Source of the DNA: Leptolyngbya ohadii IS1
Lineage (GTDB): Bacteria; Cyanobacteriota; Cyanobacteriia; Elainellales; Elainellaceae
Assembly: GCF_002215035.1 (NCBI RefSeq)
Contig: NZ_NKFP01000001.1
Location: forward strand, 1,482,435-1,546,434
Length of the DNA: 64,000 bases
Reading direction: 5' to 3'
The translations under genes were made by a program, and so were the position numbers. Within the stretch, counting starts at the first letter, position 1; the number at the start of each line of letters is the position of its first letter. Of the stretch, positions 63,791-64,000 are shown piece after piece. Under the pieces are notes generated by a model. The model was not told where the DNA came from. It did not search any database and saw nothing but the letters and a program-made list of their open reading frames with translations.

Positions 63791-64000
63791 TCTGTCTTTT
63801 AAGTCCTTGATTTATCTGAGTTTCTTCTTATTATTGCTGACAATTATTAATTTTCCTTAAGCTCTGATTTCGAGACAGCCCCTGAATAGGAATACCCAAT
63901 TTCAGCCAATGTGCCAGCAGTGTGTAACGTTGCTGATTCCTCACTTAACCAAAAATACGTAGGACAATATTAGAAATGCCCCACTCTTATCCAAGAAATG

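Noticed and set aside
63810..63925. Minus-strand frame ending RYTLLAHWLKLGIPIQGLSR near the right edge
   Set aside because: It looks protein-like, but only about 35 codons follow a stop and no start or family could be supported.

Overview
The window looks like chromosomal DNA of a cyanobacterium, probably a filamentous Leptolyngbya-like lineage, although the genus cannot be fixed from sequence alone. The evidence is the very frequent GCGATCGC (HIP1) octamer in genes of every region, together with cyanobacterial hallmark families: DUF1822, CHAT-CHASE2, a DevBCA-type exporter, an NfeD-like short protein, and an SNF2 helicase paired with a SWIM protein. No rRNA, tRNA or CRISPR array was seen.

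Layout. 1-5.5 kb: a Tat-exported protein cut by the window edge, then on the same strand a GDSL esterase with RTX repeats, an outer-membrane beta-barrel, a small membrane protein and a DUF362 protein. 5.8-10 kb: a sulfatase locus with a formylglycine-generating enzyme, an AraC regulator and a Cys-type sulfatase, followed by a broken IS66 transposase. 11.2-19.3 kb: a minus-strand operon (sigma-like factor, DUF1822, CHAT-CHASE2, secreted hypothetical, Tat-exported caspase). I consider it the best candidate for a poorly described signalling or proteolysis system. 19.7-28 kb: NfeD-like protein, lipoprotein trypsin-like protease, and a phosphorelay group (multi-domain response regulator, hybrid histidine kinase, single-domain receiver). 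28-33 kb: two regulator/oxidoreductase pairs (LysR with SDR and SnoaL-like; AraC with NmrA-like) with remains of a proline-dehydrogenase-like gene and a cytochrome P460 gene.

34.5-44.7 kb: a TTG-started Lrp/AsnC regulator with a repeat-rich N-terminus, then an alpha/beta hydrolase and a run of acyl-CoA synthetase-like, FadN-type, FadA-type and FadE-type genes. This looks like a complete fatty acid beta-oxidation cluster, which is unusual for a cyanobacterium. The synthetase-like member has lost its P-loop lysine.

44.9-49.4 kb: a decayed mobile region holding an ISH3-type pseudogene, an integrase pseudogene with an operator-like upstream region, a DNA-binding protein and a dinB fragment. 49.5-53.4 kb: a TetR regulator divergent from devBCA with two matching operators. 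54-57.8 kb: nested IS debris and a frameshifted secreted protein around an FAD monooxygenase. 57.8-63.8 kb: a 2,2-dialkylglycine decarboxylase-like aminotransferase, a nuclease fragment, and the SNF2 helicase plus SWIM pair.

Starts were adjusted where a Shine-Dalgarno sequence or family alignment argued for it. All family assignments come from reading motifs, not from database searches.
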